Shown here piece by piece: positions 41,251-48,776 of a stretch of 52,106 nucleotides of DNA. The DNA lies in NCBI GenBank assembly GCA_023390905.1, contig JAEWBY010000046.1, forward strand, positions 1-52,106, written 5' to 3'. The notes below the pieces were generated by a model. The model was given only the letters and a program-made list of their open reading frames with translations, was not told the DNA's origin and did not search any database. Each line of letters starts with the position of its first letter. Position 1 is the first letter of the stretch. The position numbers and the translations under genes are program-made. The stretch comes from Pseudomonadota bacterium. GTDB lineage: Bacteria > Pseudomonadota > Gammaproteobacteria > Xanthomonadales > Xanthomonadaceae.

Positions 41251-41526
41251 TCACGCGTTTCGATTGTCGTCGCTGGCTCGATTGGCGGCGCGGTTGGCGC
41301 TGCGCGCTTCGCCGCCCTTGGCACCGATCGCGGCCATATGCGCCCGGTTGCGGCTGATGGCCTCGCCGCCCTTGCGACCCGCGGCACGCGCTTCGTCGGA
41401 ATCGAATTCGTGCGCATTGCCGCTGCGGTGTGCGGCACGGCCGCCGAGGCTGGCGATTTCGCGCTGGCGTTCCGGGTCCATCGAAGCAAAGCCACGGCCT
41501 GGATTCTGGTTCTGATTGGGCATCAT
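41251..41526 (-). CDS. KGG-repeat stress-induced protein
   Basis: The 91-aa hydrophilic protein carries the con-10/GsiB-type repeat three times: EIASLGGRAAHRSG, EARAAGRKGGEAISRN and MAAIGAKGGEARSA, with FASMDPERQREIASLGG as the usual N-terminus. Such disordered proteins are induced by starvation or desiccation. GGAG stands just before two consecutive ATGs (41526 and 41523). A sigma-54 promoter lies at 41598-41612. Convergent with the H-box gene. Confidence 0.9.
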   Translation of the reverse strand: MMPNQNQNPGRGFASMDPERQREIASLGGRAAHRSGNAHEFDSDEARAAGRKGGEAISRNRAHMAAIGAKGGEARSANRAANRASDDNRNA

Positions 41527-41597
41527 GCGTCTCCTGTCTGCAGGGTTCGGGTTCGGGGGAAGTGCGGGCCGTCGCTGCGCCCGCACGCTCCTGCTCC

Positions 41598-41612
41598 GCA
41601 ACGTTTGTGCCA
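41598..41612 (-). promoter_or_regulatory. Sigma-54 promoter before the KGG-protein gene
   Basis: The minus strand reads TGGCAC-AAACG-TTGC, a perfect consensus match with correct spacing. Predicted start near 41586, giving a ~60-base leader. Confidence 0.8.
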
Positions 41613-41684
41613 ACCGCGGACGCGCGATCGCGCGGTTGCGAGCGGACCCGACGGCAGTTCGTGCACGCGCGCGAACATCTTTCT

Positions 41685-42062
41685 TCAGGGTCGAGCCGGC
41701 GTGGTGGAGTCGGCGGGCGTGTTCGACGGCGTGTCCGCGGGCGTGTTCGCCGGCGCACTGGCCGGCGGCGTCTGCGTCGAAGCATTGCGCTGGTCACGAT
41801 TCTGCAGACAGCTCGCCAGTTCGTCACCGATCTTGCCTTCGCACTGGGTCGCCGTCGGCGGCACCTGGTTGAACTCCGGCGCCTGCCGCGTTTGCGCGGT
41901 GTCGTCGGCGGCGGCATTGGCCATGTTGTCGGCGCTGCTGTCCACGCGTTCGCCCGGCGGTGTGCTGCTGCCGGTGCTGGCGGGATCGACGTCCGGATCC
42001 TTGCGTCGGTCACATCCGAACAGGACAACCAGCATCAACAACGGAAGGATGGCTTTCTTCAT
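41685..42062 (-). CDS. Small lipoprotein with Thr/Pro/Ala-rich tail
   Basis: The 125-aa product has the signal MKKAILPLLMLVVLFGC with lipid Cys17, a charged stretch, a pair of cysteines in QCEGKIGDELASCLQ (residues ~75-88) and a C-terminal low-complexity tail of TPADTPSNTPADS type. No known family. GGAG precedes the ATG at 42062 and a sigma-54 promoter lies at 42097-42111. Confidence 0.75.
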   Translation of the reverse strand: MKKAILPLLMLVVLFGCDRRKDPDVDPASTGSSTPPGERVDSSADNMANAAADDTAQTRQAPEFNQVPPTATQCEGKIGDELASCLQNRDQRNASTQTPPASAPANTPADTPSNTPADSTTPARP

Positions 42063-42096
42063 TGCGGCGTTCTCCGTGTGGGATGAATGCAGATCC

Positions 42097-42111
42097 GCAA
42101 ATCCCGTGCCA
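42097..42111 (-). promoter_or_regulatory. Sigma-54 promoter before the small lipoprotein gene
   Basis: The minus strand reads TGGCAC-GGGAT-TTGC, a perfect -24/-12 match. Predicted start near 42085. It faces away from the promoter at 42216; the 104 bases between could hold a shared activator site. Confidence 0.8.
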
Positions 42112-42215
42112 CCGATGTCCAAGCCACGGCGCGCACAAACTTCCGCGCGCGAAAAAGCTTCCGTTGCCATTGCGTGAAAACGACAGCGCGATCGCGCGTA
42201 GAGCAGTCTCATCGT

Positions 42216-42230
42216 TGGCACGAGCTTTGC
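42216..42230 (+). promoter_or_regulatory. Sigma-54 promoter before the BON/low-complexity gene
   Basis: TGGCAC-GAGCT-TTGC, a perfect consensus match. Predicted start near 42242 gives a ~67-base leader before ATG 42309. The palindrome GCGCGATCGCGC (42186-42197) lies just upstream. Confidence 0.82.
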
Positions 42231-42308
42231 GTTGAACGATGCAAGCACGCAGTCCTGCGCGATGCATCACTGCGTATCGTCGCTGCGCACGAGGCAAGGA
42301 GAAGAACG

Positions 42309-43904
42309 ATGGATGAAAAACACGTAGGTAGTGAAATCAAGGCCGCGTTGGGTGATCTGCGGCAACTGGCGACGCAGCTGGCCGGAGCCAGCCGCGAATG
42401 GTGGGATAACCGGAGGCAGGAAATGACTCAATACAACCGAGACAACGAACGCAACAGCCGTCGCGGCGAACGCGGCGCTTCACGCGGCTATGGCGAAGGC
42501 TATGCCACCTCGGGCATGCAGAATCGCCCGCAGCGCGAGGAAGACTGGGAAGATCAGGGCAACGCCCATGGTTCGCGCCAGAACCAGAACCGCTGGGGCA
42601 GCGGCCGCGAAAGCGATGATGATGTCCGCGGGCAGTACGGCATGGGTGGCGGTCGCGATTACGGCGGCTATTCGCAGCGCGGCGGCGGTCGCGAGCGCTC
42701 GGGCTTCAGCGAGTACGCCAGCGGGCAGCGCGAATACGGCCGCGCGTTCGATGACAGCGACATGGGCGAAAGCAATCGCTACGCCGGCACCGATACCGGC
42801 TATTACTCGCGCCAGGGCGGTGAATACAGCCAGGGCTATGGCGGCGAACGCGATCCGGGTCGCGTGTATGGCCCCGACGATTTCAGCCAGCGTTACGAAC
42901 AGGGCGACGTGTTCGGTGATGAAGGTTATGGCGCCTCCGGCGGTTACTCGGGTGAACGCTCCTCCGGCGGCTCGTGGCGTGATCGCGGCGGTTCGCGCGA
43001 TTACTACGGCGGCGGCGGTCGCGGCGGTCAGCGCGGCGGAAGCCAGGGCGGCTCGGGATACGGGCGCGGCAACTACGGCCAGGGCTATGGCGCTTCGGGT
43101 GGATATGGGCAATCCGGTGGCGGCTCCTCGGGCGGTTATGGCCAGCAATCCAGCTACGGTTATGGCGGAAGCGGGTCACGCGGCGGATACGGTGGGCAGC
43201 AGTCCGACTACGGATTCGGCGGCGGCGGATCGCGCGGTGGTTACGGCGGCGGCCAGCAGTCGGAGTACGGCTATGGCGGTGGCGGCAGCAGCGCCGGCGG
43301 TTACGGACAGCAGTCCGATTACGGCTATGGCCGCAGCGGCTCGGGCGGCTATGGACAGTCGGGTCGCGGCGCCGGTTCCAGTGAATACGGCCAGGCCGAT
43401 TACGGCAGCGGCGGCTATGGCCGTTCCGGCCAGAACGATCGCTTCGCGCAGGGTGAAAGCCATCGCGGCCGTGGTCCGCGCGGATACTCGCGTTCGGATG
43501 AGCGCATCACCGAAGATCTCAACGAACGCCTGACCGACGATCCGCAGATCGACGCCAGTGAAATCCAGGTGTCGGTGAGCGACGGCGTGGCGACGCTGAG
43601 CGGCACGGTGGAACAGCGCTGGCTCAAGCATCGCGCCGAAGACATCGCCGAAAGCTGCAGCGGCGTGAAGGATGTGCGCAACGAGATCCGCGTGGTGTCC
43701 GCGTCCAGCCGGACTTCCGAAAGCAGTTCATCGAGCTCTTCGATGAGCAGCGGCGGCGCCACCAGCGAAACGGCCAGTGGATCCCGCTCGCGCGGCGGCG
43801 GCAGTGCTTCCGGTTCGGGCAGCAAGAGCTCGTCCGGCGTCACCGGCAGCGGCGACAACACCGGTTCGACGGGCAGCGGCAGCGGCACGACGAGCACGCA
43901 CTGA
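42309..43904 (+). CDS. BON-domain protein with long Gly/Tyr/Ser-rich FUS-like low-complexity region
   Basis: The 531-aa product has a short helical N-terminus (1-37), a hydrophilic low-complexity region (about 45-390), a BON domain (about 394-464; ERITEDLNERLTDDPQ, then VSVSDGVATLSGTVEQRW) and a Ser/Gly-rich tail. The low-complexity region consists of repeated GGYGQQS-[ED/S]-YGYGG-like units with Arg-Gly and Gly-Tyr pairs, closely resembling eukaryotic prion-like regions such as FUS. BON domains usually bind membranes or other envelope parts, but there is no signal peptide. Two starts are plausible: ATG 42309 (AAGGAG before it) and ATG 42423 (GGAGG before it). A perfect sigma-54 promoter precedes it. 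Confidence 0.88.
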   Translation: MDEKHVGSEIKAALGDLRQLATQLAGASREWWDNRRQEMTQYNRDNERNSRRGERGASRGYGEGYATSGMQNRPQREEDWEDQGNAHGSRQNQNRWGSGRESDDDVRGQYGMGGGRDYGGYSQRGGGRERSGFSEYASGQREYGRAFDDSDMGESNRYAGTDTGYYSRQGGEYSQGYGGERDPGRVYGPDDFSQRYEQGDVFGDEGYGASGGYSGERSSGGSWRDRGGSRDYYGGGGRGGQRGGSQGGSGYGRGNYGQGYGASGGYGQSGGGSSGGYGQQSSYGYGGSGSRGGYGGQQSDYGFGGGGSRGGYGGGQQSEYGYGGGGSSAGGYGQQSDYGYGRSGSGGYGQSGRGAGSSEYGQADYGSGGYGRSGQNDRFAQGESHRGRGPRGYSRSDERITEDLNERLTDDPQIDASEIQVSVSDGVATLSGTVEQRWLKHRAEDIAESCSGVKDVRNEIRVVSASSRTSESSSSSSSMSSGGATSETASGSRSRGGGSASGSGSKSSSGVTGSGDNTGSTGSGSGTTSTH

Positions 43905-43917
43905 CACGCAGCAACGC

Positions 43918-43942
43918 ATGGCCGCCCGCACCGGGCGGCCAT
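43918..43942 (+). terminator. Strong hairpin after the BON gene
   Basis: A perfect 11-bp stem ATGGCCGCCCG / CGGGCGGCCAT with a three-base loop CAC, 14 bases after the stop. It has no T-run and the next gene's ribosome site follows at once, so it may be a weak terminator or an mRNA-stabilising hairpin. Confidence 0.55.
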
Positions 43943-43962
43943 TGTGAAGGAGTTTTCATTCG

Positions 43963-44508
43963 ATGAGACCTACGCGTTCCTGGATGACATGGGCCGTCGC
44001 GATCGCCGGCGCCGTGTGGCTGGCGCGGCACTATCTGCGCAGCCGCGAGGCCGGCACGCTTCCGGCCGACTTCGATGACGATCAATTCCTTGAAGACGCA
44101 CGGGCACTGGCGCGCCGCGAGCGCCGCTGGGGCGCGCTTGTCCTGCAACGTTCACAGGATGAGTCGCTGCGTGCGCTTGCCCGCATGGTACTGGCGCAGC
44201 ATCAGGCGGCCGACGGTATCTGGGTGCGCTTTGACACCGAAGCCGCCGGCGATGATGAAACCGATTCGACGCTGAGCACGCTGGACGGCGCGGAATTCGA
44301 TCGCGAAGCCGGTTTCACCCTCCAATCCATACTCGATCAAGCGTGGCCGCTGTTCCATCAGGCCTCGCAGCGCAGCGCGGATCCGCAGTTGCGCGACTGG
44401 GCCGTGCGGACGATGACCTGGTTGGAGGAAGCCGAGCAGACGCTGGCTTCGATCGCCGAGCAGTTTCCGCCCGCCTCGCCCGGCTTCACCGCCGAGCCTT
44501 CCCTCTGA
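43963..44508 (+). CDS. Membrane-anchored DUF4142-like helical protein
   Basis: The 181-aa product has an N-terminal anchor (about residues 8-22), then a helical domain with DDDQFLEDARALARRERRW and LARMVLAQHQAADG, reminiscent of the DUF4142 bundle, and a second helical half (FTLQSILDQAWPLFHQASQR). AAGGAG precedes the ATG at 43963. It follows the BON gene by 58 bases and may be cotranscribed if the intervening hairpin is leaky. Confidence 0.65.
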   Translation: MRPTRSWMTWAVAIAGAVWLARHYLRSREAGTLPADFDDDQFLEDARALARRERRWGALVLQRSQDESLRALARMVLAQHQAADGIWVRFDTEAAGDDETDSTLSTLDGAEFDREAGFTLQSILDQAWPLFHQASQRSADPQLRDWAVRTMTWLEEAEQTLASIAEQFPPASPGFTAEPSL

Positions 44509-44535
44509 CGCCACGACGCACCCAAGGAGCTTTGC

Positions 44536-45699
44536 ATGCGTGCACTTACCTACCAGGGCGCGAAGGATGTTCGCGTCGAGACCGTACCGGATCCGGTGCT
44601 GCAGGATGCCGACGACATCATCCTGCGCATCACCGCCACCGCCATCTGTGGATCGGATCTGCACATCTATCGCGGCAAGATCCCGGGCATGGAGGATGGC
44701 GACATCCTCGGCCACGAGTTCATGGGGATCGTCGAGGATGTGGGGCCGGACGTCGTGCGCGTGGCGCGCGGCGATCGCGTGGTGATTCCCTTCGTGATCG
44801 CCTGCGGCACCTGCTTCTTCTGCCAGTTGTCCGAATATTCCGCGTGCGAGAACACCAACACCGGACGCGGCGCGATCATGAATCGCAAGCACATCACGCC
44901 GCCGGCTGCATTGTTCGGCTACAGCGCGATGTATGGCGGCGTGCCCGGCGGACAGGCCGAATTCGTCCGCGTGCCCAAGGCCAACGTCGGCCCGCTGGTC
45001 ATCCCTGAAGGCCTGGCCGACGAACAGGTGCTGTTCCTGTCGGACATCCTGCCGACCGGTTATCAGGCCGCGATCAATGCCGGCATCAAGCAAGGCAGCA
45101 CGGTGGCGATCTTCGGTGCCGGTCCGGTGGGCCTGATGGCGGCCGCCTGCTGCAGGATGCTGGGCGCCGAGCGCATCTTCATGGTCGACCACCATCCCTA
45201 CCGGCTGGAATTCGCGCGCCAGGCCTATGGCGTGCATCCGATCAATTTCGACGACGAGGATGATCCGGCCGAGCAGATCGTGCAGGCCACGCAGGGTCGC
45301 GGTGTGGATGCGAGCATCGAGGCGGTCGGCTTCGAGGCCAAGGGCTCGACGACCGAGACGGTGCTCACCGCGATGAAGCTGGAAGGCAGCAGCGGCCACG
45401 CGCTGCGCCAGTGCATCGCGGCCACGCGCCGCGCCGGCACCGTCAGCGTGCCCGGCGTGTATGCCGGCTTCATCCACGGCTTCCTGTTCGGCGATGCGTT
45501 CGACAAGGGCCTGAGCTTCAAGATGGGCCAGACGCATGTGCAGCGGTTCCTGCCGGAACTGCTGCAGGCGATCCAGGAGGGCCTGCTGGCGCCGGAGACG
45601 ATCATCACGCACCGGATGAATCTGGACGAAGCCGCGCGCGGCTACCAGATCTTCAACGACAAGGAAGAAGACTGCCGCAAGGTCGTGTTGACTCCGTGA
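44536..45699 (+). CDS. Zinc-dependent alcohol dehydrogenase (formaldehyde-dehydrogenase-like)
   Basis: The 387-aa medium-chain dehydrogenase has the catalytic-zinc region CGSDLHIYRG and GHEFMGIVEDVG, a structural-zinc loop CGTCFFCQLSEYSACENTN, and the Rossmann motif VAIFGAGPVGLMAAACC. The extra insertion and the C-terminal FNDKEEDCRKVVLTP resemble glutathione-independent formaldehyde dehydrogenase relatives. Substrate unknown. AAGGAG precedes the ATG. It follows the DUF4142-like gene by 27 bases. Confidence 0.92.
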   Translation: MRALTYQGAKDVRVETVPDPVLQDADDIILRITATAICGSDLHIYRGKIPGMEDGDILGHEFMGIVEDVGPDVVRVARGDRVVIPFVIACGTCFFCQLSEYSACENTNTGRGAIMNRKHITPPAALFGYSAMYGGVPGGQAEFVRVPKANVGPLVIPEGLADEQVLFLSDILPTGYQAAINAGIKQGSTVAIFGAGPVGLMAAACCRMLGAERIFMVDHHPYRLEFARQAYGVHPINFDDEDDPAEQIVQATQGRGVDASIEAVGFEAKGSTTETVLTAMKLEGSSGHALRQCIAATRRAGTVSVPGVYAGFIHGFLFGDAFDKGLSFKMGQTHVQRFLPELLQAIQEGLLAPETIITHRMNLDEAARGYQIFNDKEEDCRKVVLTP

Positions 45700-46018
45700 T
45701 CCATTGACCGGCGTCCCGATCGCGACGCGGGTCTTCAGTGTGCCGGCAGCTAGCGTTGCTGCGCTCGGCCGTACCCTGCGCGCGCATGCGCTCGAGGGGA
45801 AGTCCGCGCGAGCATTGGCGGCCGCTGCGGAGTCTCGCCGCAATCGCAGTCATGGACTGACCACCAAACGGGCGTGTCGTGGCCAGCGACCGGCCATTCA
45901 TCCTGTAGCGGGCGCTGTTGTCCTCCATATTCCCAACCCGGGGTGGGGATTTCTCTTCACTTCATCGCGCCTGCGCCGCCGCTAGGGTCGGGCCTACCTA
46001 CCCCGAGGGAGCACCGTC
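45700..46018. other. Gene-free stretch after the dehydrogenase
   Basis: Some 320 bases without a convincing frame. It contains CCCAACCCGGGGTGGGG (45931-45947), an imperfect inverted repeat that may form a hairpin, followed by a less GC-rich stretch leading to the next gene. No sigma-54 site found. Confidence 0.4.
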
Positions 46019-46252
46019 ATGGCCCGATGCGATGTATGCGGCAACGAGTACGACAAGGCCTTCACCATCACCCAGCAGGACCGCAATGGCACCTTCGATT
46101 CCTTCGAGTGCGCGATCCATGCGCTGGCGCCGCGCTGCGCCCATTGCAGCTGCGCGATCATCGGGCACGGCGTGGAAGCCGCCGGGACCATCTACTGCTG
46201 CGCGCACTGCGCCAAGCACGCCGGCGAAAGCGGACTGCGCGATCGGGTCTGA
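46019..46252 (+). CDS. Small cysteine-rich metal-binding protein
   Basis: The 77-aa product has three Cys-x2-Cys groups: ARCDVCGNEYDKAF at the N-terminus, CAHCSCAIIGH in the middle and CCAHCAKHAG near the end, a zinc-ribbon/metallothionein-like layout. FDSFECAIHALAP between the groups is typical of a conserved small family found in Pseudomonas and Xanthomonas. GAGGGAG precedes the ATG. Possibly a metal buffer; function untested. Confidence 0.8.
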   Translation: MARCDVCGNEYDKAFTITQQDRNGTFDSFECAIHALAPRCAHCSCAIIGHGVEAAGTIYCCAHCAKHAGESGLRDRV

Positions 46253-46463
46253 TCGCCACGCCGTGCCGTTGGTGGCCGCCGCCCGCTTCGCGCTGGCTTT
46301 CATCGCTCGGCGGCCAAAACTGAGCGCAATGCCGGCGCGCCCTGGTGCGCGCGCCTGAAGAGCGTGTGCACGAATGACATCGGCAGCGCGCAAAAATTTC
46401 CGTCCGGCTGCAACGGATGACTCCGGTATCCACTATCCGCCGTGACAAGCGGGTGCATGGGGC

Positions 46464-46478
46464 TGGCACGCATTCTGC
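46464..46478 (+). promoter_or_regulatory. Sigma-54-like promoter before the gene at 46514
   Basis: TGGCAC-GCATT-CTGC: perfect -24 box, correct spacing, GC at -12, with C for the first T of TTGC. Predicted start near 46490, upstream of ATG 46514. Weaker than the other four sites. Confidence 0.55.
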
Positions 46479-46513
46479 TTGGACAGCTCATCCCCCATGT
46501 GATGGATTCGCTG

Positions 46514-46858
46514 ATGACCAAGGCACTGCCAATGAAGCTCCCCGCGGATTTCATCTGGGTCGAATCCCAGCCTGAAGACGACTGGAGCGGCGCACGACTG
46601 GAACTGGATGGGTGCCCGATATTGCAGGTGCAGCCGTGTCGTTCGGGCTGGCTGGTGACAGTGCTGCTGCCGGACCCGTTGAATCCGCAGGCCAATGTCG
46701 CCGTGCGCTCGGTGGCGGCTGGCATGCGATGGTCCGCGCGCTGGGCGCGCAGCCGCGTGGGCCGCCTGCGCTCGCTGGTGGCCGATCGGCAGCGCGTTCC
46801 CGCACCGTTGCTGCACAGCGCCGCGGCGGCCCTGTATCGGGAGTCGGTGGACGCATGA
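46514..46858 (+). CDS. Hypothetical protein downstream of a sigma-54-like promoter
   Basis: About 114 residues from ATG 46514 (MTKALPMKLPADFIWVES). The first half is compact (WLVTVLLPDPLNPQANVAV) and the second half Arg-rich and helical. Unrecognised. Other ATGs at 46502 and 46532 are possible; 46514 is compatible with the predicted transcript start. The spacing to udgX (62 bases) allows cotranscription. Confidence 0.55.
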   Translation: MTKALPMKLPADFIWVESQPEDDWSGARLELDGCPILQVQPCRSGWLVTVLLPDPLNPQANVAVRSVAAGMRWSARWARSRVGRLRSLVADRQRVPAPLLHSAAAALYRESVDA

Positions 46859-46920
46859 GCGCACATGCGCGCGGACAGGCGCGCGCGGCGCTCGACCGCT
46901 GAAGCAGTCCCTCACCCTCG

Positions 46921-47571
46921 ATGCCGCGCAACCCGGCTCCGCTCGTCATTCCACTGGCCAAACCGGTGGACGTCGTCCCCGAGGGAAGCCTGCGCCAACT
47001 GCGCGCCGAAGCCGCCGACTGCCGCGCCTGTCCGCTGTGGCGCAACGCCACGCAGACAGTGTTCGGACAAGGGCCGGCGCGGGCGCGCATCATGCTGATC
47101 GGCGAACAACCCGGTGCGCAGGAAGACCTGCAGGGTCTTCCTTTCGTCGGCCCGGCCGGCCAGTTGTTGCGGGATCTGTTGAGCGAAGCGGGCGTGGACG
47201 GCAAGCGCGTCTACCTCACCAACACGGTCAAGCATTTCAAATTCCAGCAGCGCGGCAAGGTGCGCCTGCACAACCGCGCCAACGCTTCAGAGCAGGCCGC
47301 ATGCCGGCCGTGGCTGGCCGCCGAACTGCAACGGCTGCGGCCGCGCTGGATCGTGGCGCTGGGCGCGATGGCCGCGCAGACGCTGTTCGGCAACGCCTTC
47401 CGCATCACGCGCGAACGCGGACAGTGGCATGCGCTCGGGCCGAGCGAGGCGATGGCCAGTTGGCATCCTTCGGCCATCCTGCGCATGAGCGGACCCGACC
47501 GCGACGCTGCACGCGCGCAACTGCTGGCCGACCTGCGCGCACTCGCCGAACGCAGTGCACGCCAACCCTGA
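46921..47571 (+). CDS. UdgX-type uracil-DNA glycosylase (covalent uracil-DNA binding)
   Basis: The 216-aa enzyme is in the family 4-like Fe-S group. N-terminal Cys34 and Cys37 (CRACPLWRNATQTVFG) and Cys127 (ACRPWLAAEL) are candidate cluster ligands; motif A is GEQPGAQEDLQGLPFVGPAG (61-80) and motif B WHPSAILR. The loop RGKVRLHNRANASE places His117 where UdgX proteins have the KRRIH histidine that bonds covalently to the abasic deoxyribose; ordinary family-4 enzymes lack it. UdgX acts in DNA repair in the cytoplasm. The loop here reads KVRLH instead of KRRIH. Confidence 0.87.
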   Translation: MPRNPAPLVIPLAKPVDVVPEGSLRQLRAEAADCRACPLWRNATQTVFGQGPARARIMLIGEQPGAQEDLQGLPFVGPAGQLLRDLLSEAGVDGKRVYLTNTVKHFKFQQRGKVRLHNRANASEQAACRPWLAAELQRLRPRWIVALGAMAAQTLFGNAFRITRERGQWHALGPSEAMASWHPSAILRMSGPDRDAARAQLLADLRALAERSARQP

Positions 47572-47590
47572 CACCGACGTGGAGATCGAC

Positions 47591-47773
47591 ATGAACAAAC
47601 TGACCGACAAGCAGGACAACCAGGAAAGTGATCAGCAGAAGGCGCATACCGCCGACGAATTCCGCAATGATCACGCCAAGCGCAAGGATCATGACCAGCC
47701 GGACGTGCCGCGCGGCACCGGCCGCCGCGATCCCGAGCACGATTACCCGGATCCCAGCGGCCAGCGCCCGTAG
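47591..47773 (+). CDS. Small hydrophilic, probably disordered protein (60 aa)
   Basis: ATG 47591 follows GGAGATCGAC. The product is Asp/Gln/Lys/His-rich (NKLTDKQDNQESDQQKAH) with a Pro/Asp/Arg tail, without hydrophobic core. It begins 20 bases after udgX and may share its mRNA. Composition resembles hydrophilin-type stress proteins. Family unknown. Confidence 0.65.
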   Translation: MNKLTDKQDNQESDQQKAHTADEFRNDHAKRKDHDQPDVPRGTGRRDPEHDYPDPSGQRP

Positions 47774-47872
47774 GCAACCGCGGCTGAAGCGCCCTCATCC
47801 GTGCGGCCAAAGTTCACGCATCGCTGATCAGGCGCGGCGGAGACTTTGCATGTCCCTCCAAGGAGAGCTGCC

Positions 47873-48052
47873 ATGAACCGTGATCGCAAGGATCCGCCCG
47901 CGCCCGAAGAAGATCGCGAGTGCGCCGAGACGCCGCAGGAACGCCAGGAGCGCAAGCGGCACGAAAGCGAAAACCATGACGAGGCGCTGGAAGAAACCTT
48001 CCCGGCCAGTGATCCGGTTTCGCCGTTCGTGCCGGCCAAGGCGCCGGACTGA
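47873..48052 (+). CDS. Small acidic protein with ALEETFPASDP motif
   Basis: The 59-aa product is highly charged (RDRKDPPAPEEDRECAET, QERQERKRHES) and ends with HDEALEETFPASDPVSPF, a motif that ends many small bacterial stress proteins of unknown function. AAGGAG lies 8 bases before the ATG. A weak sigma-54-like sequence (47835-47849) precedes it but would leave almost no leader. Confidence 0.75.
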   Translation: MNRDRKDPPAPEEDRECAETPQERQERKRHESENHDEALEETFPASDPVSPFVPAKAPD

Positions 48053-48073
48053 AGACGTCGCGCCCCGGAATAC

Positions 48074-48099
48074 ACCACTCCGCACGACTGCGGAGTGGT
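48074..48099. terminator. Hairpin between convergent genes
   Basis: A perfect 11-bp stem ACCACTCCGCA / TGCGGAGTGGT with loop CGAC separates the gene at 47873 from the convergent GIY-YIG-like gene. It lacks a T-run, so Rho-independent termination is uncertain. Confidence 0.6.
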
Positions 48100-48191
48100 C
48101 CGCCCGGCGTGCGGCTCGTTGAAGATCCGCCGCACGCTTCACAAGGCTGCCGTGTCTGACCGCCGCGTCCCAGGCGACAGTCGATCGCCTC

Positions 48192-48746
48192 TCACCGCAT
48201 CGCCCGGTACCACTCCGCCACGCGCTCCGGCACACCCCGCTCCACCGGCAGTGCCATCGCGGCGTGTGCATCGAGCGCATCCAGCAGCGTGCGCTCCAGC
48301 GCGGCCTTCACCTCGCTCTCGCTGTCGAGAATGCCCTGCCACATCGCCTGGGCCCAGTCGTACAACCGATCGCTCTCGCGCGCCAGCGCCGCGCCCAGCC
48401 ACTGCCTGGCCGGCTGGTGCAGGATGAATCCCTGCCGTTGCAGCAGTTGCATGCGGGCCACGATGTCGCCGTAGCCGCCGCGGAACCATTCCGTGTGCCC
48501 GCCGACCTGCCCCGGCACCAGCAGGGGCGCCGGCGCGTTGAGCTGCCGAAGTTCGCGCTTGAGCGCCGTTTCCCACGCCTGTGCCTCGCGCCAGTCATCG
48601 GTTTCCACCAGCATCGCGCGATCGAGATCGAAGAACTCGAACCACCGCGACGAGAAATTGCGGACGCGCCCCAGCGGATCGCGCGAAATGCCGAGCTTGA
48701 CCAGATCCTCGTAGGCGCAGGGGAACAGGTACAGGAACGCGGACAT
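48192..48746 (-). CDS. GIY-YIG-like (T5orf172-type) protein
   Basis: The 184-aa product begins SAFLYLFPCAYEDLVKLGIS and RDPLGRVRNFSSRW. The Y-L-F...K-L-G-I-S-x-D-P-x-x-R layout matches the GIY-YIG/T5orf172 nuclease fold (residues 4-85), with WETALKRELRQL as the following helix. The C-terminal half is helical and unassigned. Catalytic competence cannot be judged from sequence alone. It is 30 bases downstream of the UbiB-family stop. Confidence 0.7.
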   Translation of the reverse strand: MSAFLYLFPCAYEDLVKLGISRDPLGRVRNFSSRWFEFFDLDRAMLVETDDWREAQAWETALKRELRQLNAPAPLLVPGQVGGHTEWFRGGYGDIVARMQLLQRQGFILHQPARQWLGAALARESDRLYDWAQAMWQGILDSESEVKAALERTLLDALDAHAAMALPVERGVPERVAEWYRAMR

Positions 48747-48776
48747 CGCCCGATTCCGTGCTCGGCCTTCGGTCGG

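Noticed and set aside
42480..43533. Alternative frames (Ala/Thr/Val- and Arg/Asn-rich) through the low-complexity gene
   Set aside because: They are by-products of the repetitive GGC/TAT codons; the BON domain and the sigma-54 promoter support the annotated frame.
47835..47849. Sigma-54-like sequence CGGCGG-AGACT-TTGC before the gene at 47873
   Set aside because: The -24 box matches poorly and the predicted start would fall on the ribosome site.
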